Shown: piece by piece, positions 61,946-64,000 of the stretch
Position numbering within the stretch: the stretch's first letter is position 1
Layout of the letters: each line of letters begins with the position of its first letter
DNA from: an uncultured Muribaculaceae bacterium
Lineage (GTDB): Bacteria > Bacteroidota > Bacteroidia > Bacteroidales > Muribaculaceae
Assembly: GCA_905233915.1 (NCBI GenBank)
Contig: CAJOFM010000001.1
Location: 62,001-126,000, forward strand
Direction of reading: 5' to 3'
Length of the DNA stretch: 64,000 nt
Notes under the pieces: model-generated
What the model was told of the DNA's origin: nothing
The model's input: only the letters and a program-made list of their open reading frames with translations
Databases searched by the model: none
Translations under genes and position numbers: made by a program

Positions 61946-62794
61946 ATGAACTACACGAGAGCATTATATCTGACGCTGATGGCACTGGTTAGCCTACCGT
62001 TGATGGGCCAGATTGTTACATCTAGACAAGGCGCGGAGCACAAAATTGATGTGGATAGCATTATTAATGACTTTGACAGCCGACCGGCCTTTGGCATCTA
62101 CAAGGACACTTACTTTGTCGGTGGTACGGCATTGAACCATAAGCCGACCGAGTTCAACAGCGACGTGAAGTTTCAAATCAGTTTCCGCCACAGGCTCACC
62201 AAGTCCATCCTGCCCTTGCACAGCCACCTGTTCTTGCAATACTCACAGAAGGCGATTTGGAACGTGTTTGAGGAGTCGTTGCCCTTCCACGACCTGAACT
62301 TCAATCCCGGCATCGGTGTGCAGAATCTGGTTGTGTATAACGGTAAACTTGTGGGAAATGGCACGATTATGCTCGAACATGAGTCCAACGGGCGTGACGG
62401 CGAGGCATCGCGCAGTTGGAACAAGGTTTCAGTCGCATATGCGGCAGTGATTGACCCTCGACTGGAAGTGTATTTCAAGACTTGGATTCCCATCATCGAC
62501 GGGCAGCAGAACAAGGACATCCTCAAGTACTGCGGTATTTTCCAGACGGGTACACAGTTTATCTCGGCCGACAGGCGTTGGGTGGCCGATGTCACCTTTG
62601 TGAAACGCCAGGGATGGAACCTCAATTTCAACACAATTCTGAATGTGGGATTCCGCTTCAGCAAGAGGGATAACCAGTACCTGATGCTGCACTTCTATGA
62701 CGGCTACGGCGAGAACCTGCTCGACTACAACAAGTATCACTGCCGCCTGCGCATCGGTTTGTTGATCCGCCCCAATTTCTTCAGCGACTTCTAA
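61946..62794 (+). CDS. pldA: Outer-membrane phospholipase A (OMPLA)
   Basis: The 282-residue protein has a signal peptide (cleavage near GQ at residues 21-22) and a beta-barrel with the OMPLA active site. EHESNGRDG gives H145 and S147, and SRSWN gives N159. The 14-residue spacing from His to Asn equals that of E. coli OMPLA (H142, S144, N156). YGENLLDYN near the end also matches the family. It hydrolyses phospholipids that reach the outer leaflet of the outer membrane and thus helps keep the barrier intact. It sits beside a tripartite efflux system and an unknown lipoprotein, so a shared envelope-stress role is possible. Length is close to the family norm of about 270 mature residues. Confidence 0.92.
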   Translation: MNYTRALYLTLMALVSLPLMGQIVTSRQGAEHKIDVDSIINDFDSRPAFGIYKDTYFVGGTALNHKPTEFNSDVKFQISFRHRLTKSILPLHSHLFLQYSQKAIWNVFEESLPFHDLNFNPGIGVQNLVVYNGKLVGNGTIMLEHESNGRDGEASRSWNKVSVAYAAVIDPRLEVYFKTWIPIIDGQQNKDILKYCGIFQTGTQFISADRRWVADVTFVKRQGWNLNFNTILNVGFRFSKRDNQYLMLHFYDGYGENLLDYNKYHCRLRIGLLIRPNFFSDF

Positions 62795-62831
62795 CGGATT
62801 TCAACAATTCTCATTACCTTTGCAGCCATTG

Positions 62832-64000
62832 ATGAAACGTTGTTTACTGATATTGTTGCTCGTGCTCAGTGCCACGATGCTGCCTGGCGGACGGCTGTCG
62901 GGACAGGACGTTGTGTCCAGCCAAGACACTATTCAGCAACTCAGCCGACTGCAGAAAATGAAGTCACGCGTTCAGCAACGCATCGACGAGAAAATCAACG
63001 AGCCCTACGACACCACGCGCAACAGTGGCTACTGGTGGCGCGCCCTCAAGCACGGCAAGGTGAACTTCAAGGACAGCACCATGGGTTATCCCAAATTCGT
63101 GATGTTCTGCTACAGGACCTACGTGTGGGGAGACCGCGCATTCAACAGTTATGACAGCTCCTATGTGAAAGCGACCGGCAAGAACTGGAAACTCATCTTG
63201 AAAAGCAACAACTGGGTGGACTCCTACATCGGTCATCCCGTCAAAAACGTGAACCAGATCATGAACAGCAATCTGGTGTCCAACATCGGTCTGTCGCTGT
63301 CATTCATGGCGGTGAGTGTGGGCTATTCAATAAGCGTGAGCAATCTGATACATGGAGGCAAAGTATCCAACAAAATTGACTTCTCGTTCACCTGCGCACG
63401 CTTTACCGCCGATGCCTTCTATTGGGAAAACAACAACGACATTAATATAACCTATAAAATCAAGAATGTTGAGGGGGTGGATGATGGCCTACACAAGCTC
63501 AAGCAGCCAGGCATCAGTCGCAAAGCGATGGGGTTAACGGCCTATTACTTCTTCAACAACCGGCGCTATGCCCAGGCAGCGGCCTATTGCTTCTCGAAAT
63601 ACCAGAAGCGCAGTGCCGGTTCATGGCTGGCAGGTATCAGCCTGCAGCATTTTGACGTGAAATTTGATGTCGAAAAGATGTCTGAGGAAATACGCACTTA
63701 TTTCCCCACGCAAGCCGATGCCCCACGCACTCTTTACAATGACTATTGCCTGCTCTTCGGCTACGGCTACAATTGGGTGCTAGGAAAAAATTGGCTGCTG
63801 AATGCCACCGCGACGCCCTATGTGGGATACCGCTACAACCATTTCCACATTGCCGGCAACACGCCAAGTGCCTTGTCATTAAACCTGCGCGCCCGCATCG
63901 GGGCCGTCTATAACCACAAGCAATACTTTGTGGCCTTCCAGAGTTTTGCCGACCATCACCGCTACTCGTCACACACCAGCAAACTAGTCAACTCCGTGCT
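62832..64000 (+). CDS. DUF4421-like outer-membrane protein, runs off right edge
   Basis: From the ATG at 62832 the frame is open for 389 codons to the window edge. The protein starts with a signal peptide (MKRCLLILLLVLSATMLPG). The mature part begins with a charged helix (LQKMKSRVQQRIDEKINEPY), then aromatic amphipathic strands: YPKFVMFCYRTYVWGDRAFN, VSNIGLSLSFMAVSVGYSIS, KIDFSFTCARFTADAFYWEN, LGKNWLLNATATPYVGYRYN. This is the look of DUF4421 proteins, Bacteroidetes outer-membrane barrels of unknown function. The end of the gene is not in the window. A near-consensus -7 with one extra T (TACCTTTTG, 62814-62822) precedes it, but would leave almost no leader. Confidence 0.78.
   Translation, partial: MKRCLLILLLVLSATMLPGGRLSGQDVVSSQDTIQQLSRLQKMKSRVQQRIDEKINEPYDTTRNSGYWWRALKHGKVNFKDSTMGYPKFVMFCYRTYVWGDRAFNSYDSSYVKATGKNWKLILKSNNWVDSYIGHPVKNVNQIMNSNLVSNIGLSLSFMAVSVGYSISVSNLIHGGKVSNKIDFSFTCARFTADAFYWENNNDINITYKIKNVEGVDDGLHKLKQPGISRKAMGLTAYYFFNNRRYAQAAAYCFSKYQKRSAGSWLAGISLQHFDVKFDVEKMSEEIRTYFPTQADAPRTLYNDYCLLFGYGYNWVLGKNWLLNATATPYVGYRYNHFHIAGNTPSALSLNLRARIGAVYNHKQYFVAFQSFADHHRYSSHTSKLVNSV

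Overview
The window looks like chromosome of a gut- or rumen-type member of the Bacteroidales. The signs are SusC/SusD pairs, lipoproteins with acidic residues just after the lipobox cysteine, promoters of the Bacteroidetes TAnnTTTG (-7) / TTTG (-33) type, and families largely confined to this phylum (DUF6377-like regulator, DUF4421-like protein). I cannot fix the genus; Prevotellaceae or Muribaculaceae relatives are plausible. No rRNA, tRNA, CRISPR array or insertion sequence was recognised.

Layout. (1) 1-8927: surface polysaccharide region: a truncated acyltransferase on the minus strand, then a plus-strand run of flippase, outer-membrane export lipoprotein, Wzc-like co-polymerase/kinase, O-antigen-ligase-type polymerase, a second acyltransferase and a glycosyltransferase. 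(2) 8928-9472: a 545-bp gap holding two inverted copies of a 132-134-nt element, each with four mini-hairpins. The stems differ between copies yet stay self-complementary, while flanks and spacing are conserved. This is the most unusual thing in the window. (3) 9473-15792: a secreted parallel beta-helix protein and three tandem CotH-kinase-like proteins with N-terminal dockerin-like calcium repeats. (4) 15902-17719: the translational GTPase TypA/BipA.

(5) 17762-31042: a compact gene set that looks like an uncharacterised biosynthetic system. It has a membrane sensor carrying both a PP2C/SpoIIE phosphatase and an RsbW-like ATPase domain, a STAS-domain antagonist, an outer-membrane barrel, a 2417-residue nonribosomal peptide synthetase (C-A-T-C-A-T-reductase), a MATE exporter and a dedicated Sfp-type phosphopantetheinyl transferase. 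The expected product is an (N-acyl) dipeptide released reductively as an aldehyde or alcohol, possibly cyclising.

(6) 31016-54928: two beta-glucan utilisation loci in tandem. A DUF6377-like regulator on the minus strand is divergent from locus 1 (SusC, SusD, a surface glycan-binding lipoprotein, a BACON-GH16 endoglucanase lipoprotein and a GH5-GH3 fusion enzyme; probably beta-1,3 or mixed-linkage glucan). Locus 2 (SusC, SusD, GH43-type multidomain protein, GH144-type lipoprotein, GH3) resembles beta-1,2-glucan systems. In each locus an outer-membrane pair captures glycan, surface lipoprotein enzymes cut it and periplasmic enzymes finish it.

(7) 55117-64000: a tripartite RND efflux system (fusion lipoprotein, inner-membrane pump, outer-membrane factor), an unknown lipoprotein, an outer-membrane phospholipase A and a DUF4421-like protein that runs off the right edge.

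All family calls come from reading translated sequence and motifs by eye; no database search was made. Substrates are inferred from family and context.
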